DNA from: Amycolatopsis echigonensis | Lineage (GTDB): Bacteria > Actinomycetota > Actinomycetes > Mycobacteriales > Pseudonocardiaceae | Reading direction: 5' to 3' | DNA: 64,000 bases | Assembly: GCF_014174495.1 (NCBI RefSeq) | Contig: NZ_JACJHR010000014.1 | Coordinates: forward strand, 1 to 64,000 | Shown: positions 51,704-60,451 of the stretch, one piece after another | Layout: every line of letters begins with the position of its first letter | How positions within the stretch are numbered: the stretch's first letter is position 1 | The notes under the pieces: model-generated | The model's database searches: none | What the model was told of the DNA's origin: nothing | The model's input: only the letters and a program-made list of their open reading frames with translations | Program-made: the position numbers and the translations under genes

Positions 51704-52969
51704 ATGACGGTCCTGAATCGGCCCAGCCGCGGAACCCGGCCGTCCCTCCCGGTCCGGACGAGGGCGGCGGTCGCCGCCGGCAACGCGGCCGCCCGGGCCT
51801 CCCGCGCCGCCGGCCTCGGCCGCGGCGGCATCATCGGAGGCCGGGTCAGCTTGGCGCTCCAGCCGGCGGCGCTGGCCCATCTGTGCCGGGACCGGGAGGT
51901 GGTGCTGGTCACCGGGACGAACGGCAAGTCCACCACGACCTGCCTGCTCGCCGCCGCGCTGCGGCCGTTCGGCGGAGTCGCGTGCAACGCCAGCGGCGCG
52001 AACATGCCCGACGGCCTGGTCGCGGCGCTGGCCGCCAGCCCGACGGCCCGGTACGCGGCACTCGAGGTCGACGAAAACCACCTCCCCGCCGTGCTGGCCG
52101 AAACGACCCCGGCCGCGGTCGTCCTGCTGAACCTCAGCCGCGACCAGCTCGACCGGACCGGCGAGGTCCGGCGCACCGAGAATGTCCTGCGCGCCGCCTT
52201 CGCCGCCGGTCCGTCCACAATGGTCATCGCCAACTGCGACGACCCCCTTGCCGCCTCCGCGGCGATGGCTGCCGCGAATCCGGTGTGGCTTTCGGCAGGC
52301 AACTCCTGGCGAGGCGACAGCGCGTCCTGCCCGCGCTGCGGGAGCGCGGTGCGCGAAGCATTTGGCGGCTGGCGGTGTTTCTGCGGCTTCGCCCGCCCGG
52401 AACCCGCCTGGGTCCTGGACGACGGCGAACTCGTGCACCGGAAGGGATTGCGGGTCCGCTTGGCTCCCGCCTTGCCCGGACGGGCCAACGCCGGCAACCT
52501 CGCCTTCGCCGCCGTGGCCGCGGCGTCGCTCGGCGTGCCGCTGGACGCCGCCGCGGCCGCCGCCGGCGCGGTCGACCAAGTCGACGGCCGGTACCGCGTC
52601 GTCGGCTACCGGGAACGCCGGGTTCGCTTGCTGCTGGCCAAGAACCCGGCCGGCTGGGCGGAAACGCTGCGGATTCTCGCGCCGGGCGCCAGCCCCGCCG
52701 TGCTGGCGGTCAACGCGCGCGAAGCCGACGGGACAGACCCGTCATGGTTGTGGGACGTCGCGTTCGGCGCATTGCGAGGACGGCGGATCGTCGCTTCGGG
52801 CGACCGGGCCATGGACCTGTCGGTCCGGCTGAGCTACGCGGAAGTCGCACATCGCGTCGTGCCGGATCCGCTCGCCGCGGTCGCGGCGCTCCCGCCCGGG
52901 CCGGTCGAACTGGTCGGCAACTACACGGCGTTCCGCGACGCGGCGGCGAGGCTGGCGCATGCCCGGTGA
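51704..52969 (+). CDS. murT: Lipid II isoglutaminyl synthase, MurT subunit
   Basis: 421 residues from the ATG at 51704; no clear Shine-Dalgarno, so it may be near-leaderless. Mur-ligase ATPase with VVLVTGTNGKSTTTCLLA; a Cys4 zinc ribbon inserted in the central domain (CPRCG and CFCG, about residues 206-228); and the C-terminal DUF1727 with LLAKNPAGWAETL and the catalytic Asp of DPSWLWDVAF. With GatD it amidates D-iGlu of lipid II, needed for efficient 4-3 and 3-3 cross-linking. Its start is 135 bases from response regulator 1, divergent. Confidence 0.95.
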   Translation: MTVLNRPSRGTRPSLPVRTRAAVAAGNAAARASRAAGLGRGGIIGGRVSLALQPAALAHLCRDREVVLVTGTNGKSTTTCLLAAALRPFGGVACNASGANMPDGLVAALAASPTARYAALEVDENHLPAVLAETTPAAVVLLNLSRDQLDRTGEVRRTENVLRAAFAAGPSTMVIANCDDPLAASAAMAAANPVWLSAGNSWRGDSASCPRCGSAVREAFGGWRCFCGFARPEPAWVLDDGELVHRKGLRVRLAPALPGRANAGNLAFAAVAAASLGVPLDAAAAAAGAVDQVDGRYRVVGYRERRVRLLLAKNPAGWAETLRILAPGASPAVLAVNAREADGTDPSWLWDVAFGALRGRRIVASGDRAMDLSVRLSYAEVAHRVVPDPLAAVAALPPGPVELVGNYTAFRDAAARLAHAR

Positions 52970-53678
52970 GTCCGCGGTCCGCATCGGGCTGTTGCTGCCC
53001 GATCTGCTGGGCACCTACGGGGATTGCGGGAACGCCGAAATCCTCCAGCGACGCCTGCAGTGGCGGGGATTCCCCGCCGCGGTCATCCCGATCACCGTCG
53101 ACGACGAGGTCGCCGACTCGCTCGACCTGTACGTCATCGGCGGCGGCGAAGACTCCGCGCAGTCGCTGGCCGCCGACTTCCTCGCCCGGCAACCCGGCTT
53201 CGCCCGCGCCGTCGGCCGGGGAGCGCCGCTGCTCGCCGTGTGCGCCGGGCTTCAGGTGCTCGGACGGGAATTCACGACCGGACACGGGCGGGTCCGGACC
53301 GGCATCGGCGTGCTCGATCTCGTCACCGCACCGGCCCGCGACCGGGCGGTCGGGGAGATCCGCACTCGCCCCGTTCCGTCTTTGCTCACGGAAGCGTTGA
53401 CCGGCTTCGAAAATCACCAAGGCCACACCACGCTCGGCCCAGCGGCACAACCCCTCGGCCGGGTCGAGCACGGCACCGGGAACGGCGACGGCTTCGACGG
53501 AGCCGTCCAGGGCCGCGTCGTCGGCACCTACCTGCACGGACCCGCGCTCGCGCGCAACCCGGAGCTGGCCGACCTGCTCTTGAGCTGGGCCGTGGGCACA
53601 CCGTTGCGCCCGCTCGAGGTGCCCGGCCTGGCCGAACTCCGGCGGCAGCGGCTGTCCCGCCCACGGCGTAGGCGCTGA
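52959..53678 (+). CDS. gatD: Lipid II isoglutaminyl synthase, GatD glutaminase subunit
   Basis: 239 residues; the ATG at 52959 overlaps murT by 11 bases. Class I glutamine amidotransferase (CobB/CobQ-like): catalytic Cys in LLAVCAGLQVLG (about C95) and His in VVGTYLHGPALARNPELAD. The N-terminal LLLPDLLGTYGDCGNAEILQRR is characteristic of GatD. It supplies ammonia to MurT. Confidence 0.95.
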   Translation: MPGESAVRIGLLLPDLLGTYGDCGNAEILQRRLQWRGFPAAVIPITVDDEVADSLDLYVIGGGEDSAQSLAADFLARQPGFARAVGRGAPLLAVCAGLQVLGREFTTGHGRVRTGIGVLDLVTAPARDRAVGEIRTRPVPSLLTEALTGFENHQGHTTLGPAAQPLGRVEHGTGNGDGFDGAVQGRVVGTYLHGPALARNPELADLLLSWAVGTPLRPLEVPGLAELRRQRLSRPRRRR

Positions 53679-53761
53679 CGGCACGGCAGCCGATGCCTGA
53701 TCCGGCGCCGTACAGCGGCTGCCGCCGGCCCAGGTCGACCGGCAGGCACCCGCTCCGTCGC

Positions 53762-53798
53762 CGCTGACCCCGTGCGCACGCTCCGCACGGGGTCAGCG
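53762..53798. terminator. Strong bidirectional terminator
   Basis: A perfect 15-bp stem (CGCTGACCCCGTGCG) with a seven-base loop, between the convergent gatD and the small secreted-protein gene. Confidence 0.8.
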
Positions 53799-53812
53799 CG
53801 ATGCCCGAACGC

Positions 53813-54103
53813 CTACTCCTGGCCCTGGAACTGGTGATCCGCATTGCCCGCGGGATCCTGATGCCCGCCCGGGCCGTCGGCCTCCGCCGCGCCGCCGTGC
53901 GGCTCGGCGGTCGCTTCGGGCCCCTCCGCGCCCGGCTGCTCCGGCGCCGCCTGCGGCTCTGCCGCAGCCTGTTGCACCTGAGCAACGGGCGCAGCGGCCG
54001 GTGCCGGCGCGCTGGGGGCCGCGGACGCGACCGCTGTGCCCAGCATGGCGGCCAGCAGCGCCGCCGCTGCCGCGCCCGCGGCCAATCGTGCTCGTCCCGT
54101 CAT
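53813..54103 (-). CDS. Small secreted Ala/Pro/Glu-rich protein
   Basis: 96 residues, ATG at 54103 behind a strong AGGAGG. Signal peptide (ARLAAGAAAAALLAAMLGTAVA) with cleavage near ASA. The mature 65 residues are low complexity, rich in Ala, Pro, Glu and Gly (APAPAAAPVAQVQQAAAEPQ), ending with several Gln/His. No fold or family is predicted. It lies downstream of the RR2/HK2 pair in the same direction, with a 110-base gap. Confidence 0.68.
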   Translation of the reverse strand: MTGRARLAAGAAAAALLAAMLGTAVASAAPSAPAPAAAPVAQVQQAAAEPQAAPEQPGAEGPEATAEPHGGAAEADGPGGHQDPAGNADHQFQGQE

Positions 54104-54215
54104 GATTCCTCCTGCTGTCGTGACTTCGGCGACCGCTACCGGGCACCGTTGCCGCAGGCTGGCACGCGGACGCTGGCCACACGCTGAACGAAGCTGAGAA
54201 AACACCGTCGGCGAC

Positions 54216-54896
54216 TCAGATCCGCGAGTCGTCGATCAGCCGGTAGCCGATCCCGCGCAGCGTCTCGATGGTCTGCCTGCCGAAGGGAACATCGATTTTC
54301 CGGCGGAGGTACCCGACATAGACCTCCACCACGTTGTCGTCGCCGTCGTACTGCGCGTCCCACACGTGGGCGAGGATGTCCGGCTTCGTCAGCGCCTCGC
54401 CCGGCCGGCGCATCAGGTACTCCAGGAGACTGAATTCCCTTGGGGTCAAAGCGATCTCCGTCTCCGCTCGCCGCACCGAACGCCGCGCCGGATCGAGGAC
54501 CAGGTCGCCTGCCCGCAGCACGCTGGGGCGGGCCGGCGCACCGCGGCGGAGCAGCGCGCGCAGCCGGGCCAGCAGAACCACATAGGAGAACGGCTTGGTC
54601 AGGTAGTCGTCCGCGCCGAGGTCGAAAGCGTCCGCCTCGTCGTATTCGCCGTCCTTGGCGGTGAGCATGACCACCGGCACCCAGTTGCCCTCCGCGCGCA
54701 ACGTCTCGAGCACGCGGTAGCCGGACAGCCCGGGCACCATGATGTCCAGCACCACGATGTCGTACGGACGCTCCCTGGCCGCCCACAACCCGTCGGGCCC
54801 GGTGCCGGCCACATCCACCGCGAATCCGTCCGCGACCAGGTTGCGGCGCACGGATTCGGCCAGCCGCGGTTCGTCCTCCACGAGCAGAACACGCAT
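54216..54896 (-). CDS. OmpR-family response regulator 2
   Basis: 226 residues. Receiver with VEDEPRLAESV, phospho-Asp in DIVVLDIMVPGLSG and DDYLTKPFSY; the winged helix ends IETLRGIGYRLIDD. It is the partner of histidine kinase 2, 16 bases upstream in the same operon. It resembles the MprA/TcrA/PrrA-type envelope-stress regulators. Targets are not evident from this window. Confidence 0.94.
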   Translation of the reverse strand: MRVLLVEDEPRLAESVRRNLVADGFAVDVAGTGPDGLWAARERPYDIVVLDIMVPGLSGYRVLETLRAEGNWVPVVMLTAKDGEYDEADAFDLGADDYLTKPFSYVVLLARLRALLRRGAPARPSVLRAGDLVLDPARRSVRRAETEIALTPREFSLLEYLMRRPGEALTKPDILAHVWDAQYDGDDNVVEVYVGYLRRKIDVPFGRQTIETLRGIGYRLIDDSRI

Positions 54897-54912
54897 AGTC
54901 TCGACCTCTCGC

Positions 54913-56367
54913 TCAGTCCGGTGTCTCGTCCGCGACCCGCGCGGCGGCGGCTCCCGGGTCCTCCTCGGCGGCCGGGAATTCGACTCTGAAGAAGGCGCCG
55001 TGCCGACCGGGCGGCGGTGCGAGGCACTGGGCGCGACCGCCGTGGCGCGCGGCGATTCCCGCGACTATCGCCAACCCGAGCCCTGCTCCCCCATGGCCCC
55101 GGTCGCGTTCCGCGTCCAGCCGGACGAACCGGCCGAACACGTGCGACCGCTCCGCGGCCGGAACGCCCGCGCCGTCGTCGGACACCTCGACCACCGCCAG
55201 CCGGCCCTCTCGCCGGCAAACCAGCCGCACGGTGCTTTCCGCGTGCTCGCGGGCATTCTCGGTCAGATTGCGGACAGCGCGCGCGACCTGTGCCGCATTG
55301 CCGCGGATCCGCGCCGGCCGTACCCGGGCCTCGATCGTGAGCCCGCCGATCGACTTCAGCCGGATGGCTTCGGCCCGGACCACATCGTCCAGATCGACGT
55401 CGGCGGCGGGCGGTGCGTCACTGCCGTCGTCCGTGCGCGCGAGCACCAGCAGGTCGTCCACCAGCTCGCCCAGCCGGGCAGCCTCGGCGCCGTTGATGTC
55501 AACGAGCTCCGCCATGGTGATCCGTCCCGGATGCCGCGCCGCCAAATCCAGTGTCGCCGTGATCGTCGACAGCGGGGAACGCAACTCATGGCTGGCGTCG
55601 GCGACGAACCGGCGCTGCGCTGCCTGCGCGGAGGCCAGCCGCGCCAGCATCGCATTGAGCGTGCTGGCCAGGCGCTGGATCTCATCCTGCGCGCGCGGGA
55701 CGGGGACCCGGACCGCCAGGTCTGTCATCGAGACCTCGGCGACGGTACGGCGCATCGCCTCCACCGGTCCCAGCGCGGCTCCCAGCGCCAGGTGGACCGC
55801 CAGCCACGCCAAGGCGAGCAACGGAACCGCAGCGGCGACCAGCAATACCGCCAGGCGCGCGACGGCCGTCCGGGCGCCTTCGAGCGACTGGGCCGCGACC
55901 ACGGTGTAGCCGGCGGAGCTGACCGCCACCACCCGGTATTCGGCATTGTTCTGCCCCAACGGCAACGCGACGGTGGCGACCGCCTCGCCGCCGGCCGGCG
56001 GCAGGCCGGTCAGGATCGGCGGCTCGCCGGCCAGTTCGGCACTCGACCGCACCACCCGCCCGCCGGCGTCGAGAATCTGCACGGCCGCCGTTTCCCCGGG
56101 CGTCGCCGTGAGCGCCGGTTCAGCGACCGGGCCGCCCGCGGCGAGCGCGGCGGCGACATTCCGGGCTTTGGCCGACGCGGTATCGGTGGCGCCCGACACG
56201 AGCGAGCGGTTCAGCAACGCCAGCACGGCGACGCCGGCCGTGATCATGCCCAGCGCGAGAATGCCGATAGCGATGATGCTGCTCCACCGTCGAACACCGG
56301 CCCGCGCCACGCATTCGCGAATGCAGGCACTCGGCCTCATCTGCCGAGCATAACCGCGACACACCAT
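54913..56367 (-). CDS. Sensor histidine kinase 2
   Basis: 484 residues (an ATG at 56340 is an alternative start). Two helices (about 30-52 and 170-195) enclose a 115-residue extracytoplasmic domain; HAMP follows. HisKA motif FVADASHELRSPLSTITATL, N box LTENAREHAES, DDGAGV and GGAGLGLAIVAGI. It pairs with response regulator 2. It is divergent from the glycosidase-like gene, and a TTTTGC motif lies in that divergent region. Confidence 0.93.
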   Translation of the reverse strand: MVCRGYARQMRPSACIRECVARAGVRRWSSIIAIGILALGMITAGVAVLALLNRSLVSGATDTASAKARNVAAALAAGGPVAEPALTATPGETAAVQILDAGGRVVRSSAELAGEPPILTGLPPAGGEAVATVALPLGQNNAEYRVVAVSSAGYTVVAAQSLEGARTAVARLAVLLVAAAVPLLALAWLAVHLALGAALGPVEAMRRTVAEVSMTDLAVRVPVPRAQDEIQRLASTLNAMLARLASAQAAQRRFVADASHELRSPLSTITATLDLAARHPGRITMAELVDINGAEAARLGELVDDLLVLARTDDGSDAPPAADVDLDDVVRAEAIRLKSIGGLTIEARVRPARIRGNAAQVARAVRNLTENAREHAESTVRLVCRREGRLAVVEVSDDGAGVPAAERSHVFGRFVRLDAERDRGHGGAGLGLAIVAGIAARHGGRAQCLAPPPGRHGAFFRVEFPAAEEDPGAAAARVADETPD

Positions 56368-56420
56368 TCGCTGAACGAATTCTCAGCATTTTCACAGCGC
56401 GCACCCATTTCGCGGCCGCG

Positions 56421-56476
56421 TTTTGCATTCCGCTTGCCGAACGCTGTCCTATTGCCCGCTCAACCGGGCCTACGGT
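56421..56476 (+). promoter_or_regulatory. Promoter of the glycosidase-like gene with TTTTGC motif
   Basis: TTTTGCATTCCGCTTGCC (56421-56438), then -10-like TACGGT 33 bases later (56471-56476), seven bases before the ATG. It is the third example of the same spacing. Confidence 0.6.
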
Positions 56477-56482
56477 CGGGTC

Positions 56483-57655
56483 ATGGCCACTGCCGGCACA
56501 CCGATGCCCAGACCCAAACGCCCGCGGCGCAAGCTAATTCTGGTGCTGGTCGTCGCGGTGCTCGCCTACCCGATCGGCAGCTACACCCGAGCCCTCACCT
56601 ATCCCGGTGCGGCGTCGTTCGCGGTCCGCACTGTCGATTGGCTGCGCGAGATCGGGCTCGGCGGCGTCGTCAACACCGTCGAGAATTGGTGGTACACCAG
56701 GCATCCGCCCTCCGCCGCACCCCCGCCCGCCGGGTCGCTCCCGACCGCGCCGCCGCCTCTCCCCAGCCTCGGCGCCGGCCCCCGGCCCGCCGATCTCCCG
56801 GCACAACTCCCCCGGCTGCCCGGAGAAGGACGCTGGACCCCGGGAGCGAGTACGGCGGGCGGCCCGGTCGCCGACTACACGACCTTCATCCGGCCGGATC
56901 CCGCGCACGCCAGCGTGGTCGCCGGCGTCGCGTGGATCAACCAGTCGCTGGTGCGCGCCTCCCTCATCGCGGGCACCAAGGAGCCGGGCGGTTCCGGCTG
57001 GCCGGAGGGTGCGCGGGTGCCGTCCGGCGTGCGCCCGGCGCTGCTGGCCACGTTCAATGCCGGATTCAAGTTCAAAGACACCGCGGGCGGGTTCTACGCG
57101 GACGGCCGCACTGCCCGTCCGCTCAAGGACGGCGCCGCTTCGGTCGTCATCGACCGGTCCGGCCGGATATCGATCGCGCAATGGGGCCGCGACGCGACCA
57201 TGTCCCCCGCCGTCCGCGCGGTACGGCAGAACCTCGCTCTGGTCGTCGACAACGGAAGCGCCGTCCCCGGGCTGCGGGCGAACGCCGTCGGCCGCTGGGG
57301 CAGCGCCAGCAACCAGTTCCAGTACACCTGGCGTTCCGGGCTCGGCACCGACCGGGCCGGGAATCTCCTTTACGTGGCCGGCGACAAACTGACCCTGCGG
57401 ACGCTCGCCGGGGCCATGGTCCAGGCCGGAATCGTGCGCGGCATGGAACTGGACATCCACCCGGGAATGGTCGCGTTCAACGCCTACCGGCCCGACCGGC
57501 CCGGCAGCTCGCCGCGGAAGCTGCTGCCTGCCATGCCCGGCTCGGCGGACCGCTACCTGACCGCCGATCAACGCGACTTTTTCGCCATCGTCCTCCGGGG
57601 CGGAGCACCACCGGCCAGTGCCGGCGTCTCGCCGCTGTCGTCCCTCGGAGCGTGA
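56483..57655 (+). CDS. Phosphodiester glycosidase (NAGPA)-family secreted protein
   Basis: 390 residues; ATG at 56483, near-leaderless if the -10 at 56471 is used. N-terminal anchor helix (KLILVLVVAVLAYPIG), Pro-rich linker (about 80-115), then a NAGPA-like domain: LLATFNAGFKF, GGFYADGRTARPL, LALVVDNGSAVPG and MELDIHPGMVAFNAY. Family members remove phosphodiester-linked sugars; in bacteria many appear to act on envelope glycans. It shares its promoter architecture with the murT-gatD and lipoprotein-ABC operons. Confidence 0.85.
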   Translation: MATAGTPMPRPKRPRRKLILVLVVAVLAYPIGSYTRALTYPGAASFAVRTVDWLREIGLGGVVNTVENWWYTRHPPSAAPPPAGSLPTAPPPLPSLGAGPRPADLPAQLPRLPGEGRWTPGASTAGGPVADYTTFIRPDPAHASVVAGVAWINQSLVRASLIAGTKEPGGSGWPEGARVPSGVRPALLATFNAGFKFKDTAGGFYADGRTARPLKDGAASVVIDRSGRISIAQWGRDATMSPAVRAVRQNLALVVDNGSAVPGLRANAVGRWGSASNQFQYTWRSGLGTDRAGNLLYVAGDKLTLRTLAGAMVQAGIVRGMELDIHPGMVAFNAYRPDRPGSSPRKLLPAMPGSADRYLTADQRDFFAIVLRGGAPPASAGVSPLSSLGA

Positions 57656-57770
57656 CAGCCGCCGCGACCGCGAGGACGCCCACCCGACCGGAAACTGACG
57701 TTCGGTCGCAGCCGACGCTGCGGCACCGTGCCGCCGCAAGGACCGGGAATCATTCTGCGAAAGAACGATC

Positions 57771-57792
57771 TGGACCACGCATGCGTGGTCCA
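57771..57792. repeat. 22-bp perfect palindrome upstream of lgt
   Basis: TGGACCACGCATGCGTGGTCCA overall symmetry (57771-57792), with no unpaired loop, so more like a protein-binding site than a terminator. It lies 138 bases before lgt. Confidence 0.5.
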
Positions 57793-57929
57793 ACATCACT
57801 GAGGTTTTCTCCGCACGCGCTTGTCCGGCACCGCAGGTGCACACAGCGAGCACCGCGGAGAAGACTTCCAGGTCCGTGATCTATAGTTCTCCCACCGAGA
57901 GAATTCAGCTCCGAGGAGGGCCGTCCGCA

Positions 57930-58772
57930 ATGGTCACGACGTCCCTGCCCAGCCCGCCGCAAGGCGTCTGGCACCTCGGACCGGTTCCGATCCGCGCCTA
58001 CGCTTTGTGCATCATCGCCGGGATCGTCGTCGCCGTCTGGCTCGCCCGGCGACGCTGGCGCGCCCGCGGGCACAACCCCGACGACGTGCTCGACATCGCG
58101 ATCTGGGCGGTCCCGTTCGGCATCGTCGGCGGACGGCTCTACCACTTGATCACCGACCCGGAACTGTACTTCGCCCCCGGCCGCGATCCGGTCCGGGCGC
58201 TCTACATCTGGGACGGCGGCCTCGGAATCTGGGGAGCCGTAGCGCTCGGCGCCCTCGGCGCCTGGATCGCCTGCCGCCGGCGGGGAATCAGCCTGCTGGA
58301 GTTCGCCGACGCCCTCGCTCCCGGGCTGGTCCTCGCGCAAGCCATCGGGCGCTGGGGCAACTACTTCAACCAAGAACTCTACGGCGCTCCGACCACCTTG
58401 CCCTGGGCATTGCGCATCGATCCGGCGCACCGCCCGCCCGACACCCCCGGCATCGGGCTGTACCACCCGACATTTCTTTACGAATGCCTCTGGGACGTCG
58501 GCGTCGCGGTGCTGTTGCTCTGGGCGGACAAGCGCTTCGACCTCCGCACCGGCAAGCTGTTCGCGCTGTACGTGGCCGCATACACCGTCGGACGCGCCTG
58601 GGTCGAAGCGCTGCGCGTCGACCACGCGAACCACTTCCTCGGCCTGCGCCTCAACGACTGGACTTCCCTGGTCGTTTTCCTCGCCGCGACAGCAGCGCTG
58701 CTGTGGCGGCGGCGCTCCGCGCGACCGCGCGACGACAGCGCCGGGGCGGCGAAAGGCCCGCCCCCGGTTTAA
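57930..58772 (+). CDS. lgt: Prolipoprotein diacylglyceryl transferase
   Basis: 280 residues, ATG at 57930 behind GAGGAGG. Seven helices with the canonical Lgt signature [15 protein letters not shown] (about residues 140-154) and an upstream [10 protein letters not shown]. It transfers diacylglycerol from phosphatidylglycerol to the lipobox Cys of prolipoproteins, the step before LspA. Unlike the paralogue at 35404, all signature residues (Arg, Asn, Glu) are present. The last bases overlap the convergent DUF302 pseudogene. Confidence 0.95.
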   Translation: MVTTSLPSPPQGVWHLGPVPIRAYALCIIAGIVVAVWLARRRWRARGHNPDDVLDIAIWAVPFGIVGGRLYHLITDPELYFAPGRDPVRALYIWDGGLGIWGAVALGALGAWIACRRRGISLLEFADALAPGLVLAQAIGRWGNYFNQELYGAPTTLPWALRIDPAHRPPDTPGIGLYHPTFLYECLWDVGVAVLLLWADKRFDLRTGKLFALYVAAYTVGRAWVEALRVDHANHFLGLRLNDWTSLVVFLAATAALLWRRRSARPRDDSAGAAKGPPPV

Positions 58773-59120
58773 CCGGTGCTCACCGCGGCCAGGGCCGCGT
58801 GCAACCGTTGCCCGGCTTCGTCGGTGACAGGCCGCAGATCCTGACGGCCGGGCACCGTGACCATCACTGCCGGGTCGAGCGCTTTGACCACGACATTGCA
58901 CGGCAGCGGCACGCCGATCCGCGGCTCGATCTGCGGCGAGCCAGCTGCGGGTTGGAGGCCCCGAGAATCAACTGAGGGGGCACGGTCTCGTCCAGTTTCG
59001 CCTTGATCGTCGCTGCCACGTCGATCAGGACTCCGAACCTCTCCGCCGCGAGGGCTGCCGCACTTTTGCCACGACGGCTTCGGACGGATGGTCGCGGATG
59101 ACCGACTTCGTGTAGTCCAT
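58769..59120 (-). pseudogene. DUF302 gene with two frameshifts
   Basis: Starting from the ATG at 59120 the reading is MDYTKSVIRDHPSEAVVAKV. After an apparent one-base loss near 59055, the match continues in another frame (ALAAERFGVLIDVAATIKAK, PQLILGASNPQLA). It then jumps again near 58930 to IEPRIGVPLPCNVVVKALDP and ends at 58769. Aligned with the intact DUF302 protein at 13571, about seven bases are missing at the second break. The conserved PCNVVV is still readable, so decay is recent or sequence errors are present. Confidence 0.8.
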
Positions 59121-59206
59121 GAGAGCATTTCCGTCCTGGACGCCGAAAACCGATTCCCGTCCGGCGACACGAACGGCATCCCTGACTCCGCGCGCGCGGC
59201 CCGCGC

Positions 59207-59605
59207 TCATCGCCCGTCCGGCATCCGACGGGGACGCTGCGGACGCTGGAGTCGTTCGCCGCGCGGAGGCGGCGCGGCGAACCGCTGGGGCGGCCTGGGA
59301 ACCGCCGGACGGGGCGGCGCCGCGCGGCTCCGGTCTTGCGGCCCAAGGCTTTCCGGCCTGCGCCCCCGCGGAGACGCGACCGGCGGCGGTCCCGGGCGGC
59401 GCGTCGGCTCCGGCCGGTTGACCCACGCGTCGAACGTCACCAGGCCCGCCGCGAGAACGAGAAAAATGATCGTCATCACTACGCTGCGGGCGACGACCCC
59501 GACCCCGGCGATGGCCACGAGGCCGAGCACGGCGAACCAGCAGTAGGGATCCACGCGGCCGAACAACGGTTTCGCGCCTGCGCGTCTTCGCGAGCCGAGT
59601 GCCAT
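59207..59605 (-). CDS. Two-helix membrane protein with Pro/Arg-rich tail
   Basis: 132 residues from the ATG at 59605. Two helices (PYCWFAVLGLVAIAGVGVVA and MTIIFLVLAAGLVTFDAW) followed by a 70-residue tail rich in Pro and Arg (PRPAVPRPPQRFAAPPPRGE). The tail is typical of actinobacterial proteins that meet cytoplasmic or wall partners. No named family, and the start lacks a strong ribosome binding site. It is divergent from cei over the class II operator. Confidence 0.68.
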   Translation of the reverse strand: MALGSRRRAGAKPLFGRVDPYCWFAVLGLVAIAGVGVVARSVVMTIIFLVLAAGLVTFDAWVNRPEPTRRPGPPPVASPRGRRPESLGPQDRSRAAPPRPAVPRPPQRFAAPPPRGERLQRPQRPRRMPDGR

Positions 59606-59710
59606 CGCGCAACCCCAATCCACAGTGGACCGCTGACGCCCGGCCGCTCGTCGCCGCGCCGGAGCCCGGCCCGCGGCGAACGACACCGCGCTCGTCGCGG
59701 GACCTGGCCC

Positions 59711-59733
59711 TCATCCTACACGTTGTAGGATGA
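59711..59733. promoter_or_regulatory. Class II BlaI-type operator (cei promoter)
   Basis: TCATCCTACA-CGT-TGTAGGATGA, a perfect 23-bp inverted repeat with core CTACA-N3-TGTAG (59716-59728). It lies 53 bases before cei. Confidence 0.7.
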
Positions 59734-59785
59734 GGCTTGCCCGCTTCGGGCTGACCGCGCCGAACCAGACGACGGGAAGGGATCG

Positions 59786-60442
59786 ATGCGGACCTTGACG
59801 GGACGACGCGATCCGCTGCGCTACCGGCGGCGAAAGCCCTTCGCCGGAATCGCCGCGCTGAGCGTCCTCATACTCGCCGCGATCGCGGTCTGGGTCACGA
59901 CACTGCAGCGCGCCGCGGATGCCACCGCCTTGGTCGCCTGTCCTCCCCCGGCCGCCGGCACCGCGCCGCAGACGTTGGCCGCGCTGCCCTACGACGCGCT
60001 GGACGGCGTCGCTCCCGCGCCCGCCGCCGCCAGTCCGGTGACCGTGCTCAACGGCAGCGGCCAGCGCGGAAGCGCCGGACTCGCCGCGGGCGAACTCGCC
60101 CAGCTCGGTTTCCCGCAGGCGTCGCCCCCTGCCGACGACCCGTTGCACCCGGCCGGCGACTTGCGGTGTTTCGGCCAGATCCGCTTCGGTCCGGCAGGCA
60201 CCGCGGCAGCCAGGACTCTCAGCCTGGCCGTACCGTGTGCCCAACTTGTGCGCGATCGCCGGACCGGCAGCAGCGTCGATCTCGCGCTGGGCAGCGACTT
60301 CAGCGACGTGACCCCGAATCCCGATGCCCGCCGGGCGCTCCAGCTGCTGGCGGCCGCGCCGAGCGGCCGTCCGGCCATCGGCGCGGCGCCGCCCGCCGTG
60401 ACTCCGGCATTGCTGGCCGGGGCCCGCCGCGGGCAGTGCTGA
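59786..60442 (+). CDS. cei: Envelope integrity protein Cei (LytR C-terminal domain)
   Basis: 218 residues, ATG behind GGGAAGGG. Basic cytoplasmic start with DPLRYRRRKPF, one helix (IAALSVLILAAIAVWVTTL), then an extracytoplasmic LytR_C-like domain (VTVLNGSGQRGSAGLAAGEL, about residues 84-103). The mycobacterial relative (Rv2700) is reported to be needed for envelope integrity and virulence. A class II operator sits in its promoter. It converges on the PAP2 gene with nine bases between. Confidence 0.85.
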   Translation: MRTLTGRRDPLRYRRRKPFAGIAALSVLILAAIAVWVTTLQRAADATALVACPPPAAGTAPQTLAALPYDALDGVAPAPAAASPVTVLNGSGQRGSAGLAAGELAQLGFPQASPPADDPLHPAGDLRCFGQIRFGPAGTAAARTLSLAVPCAQLVRDRRTGSSVDLALGSDFSDVTPNPDARRALQLLAAAPSGRPAIGAAPPAVTPALLAGARRGQC

Positions 60443-60451
60443 CCGCCGCCG

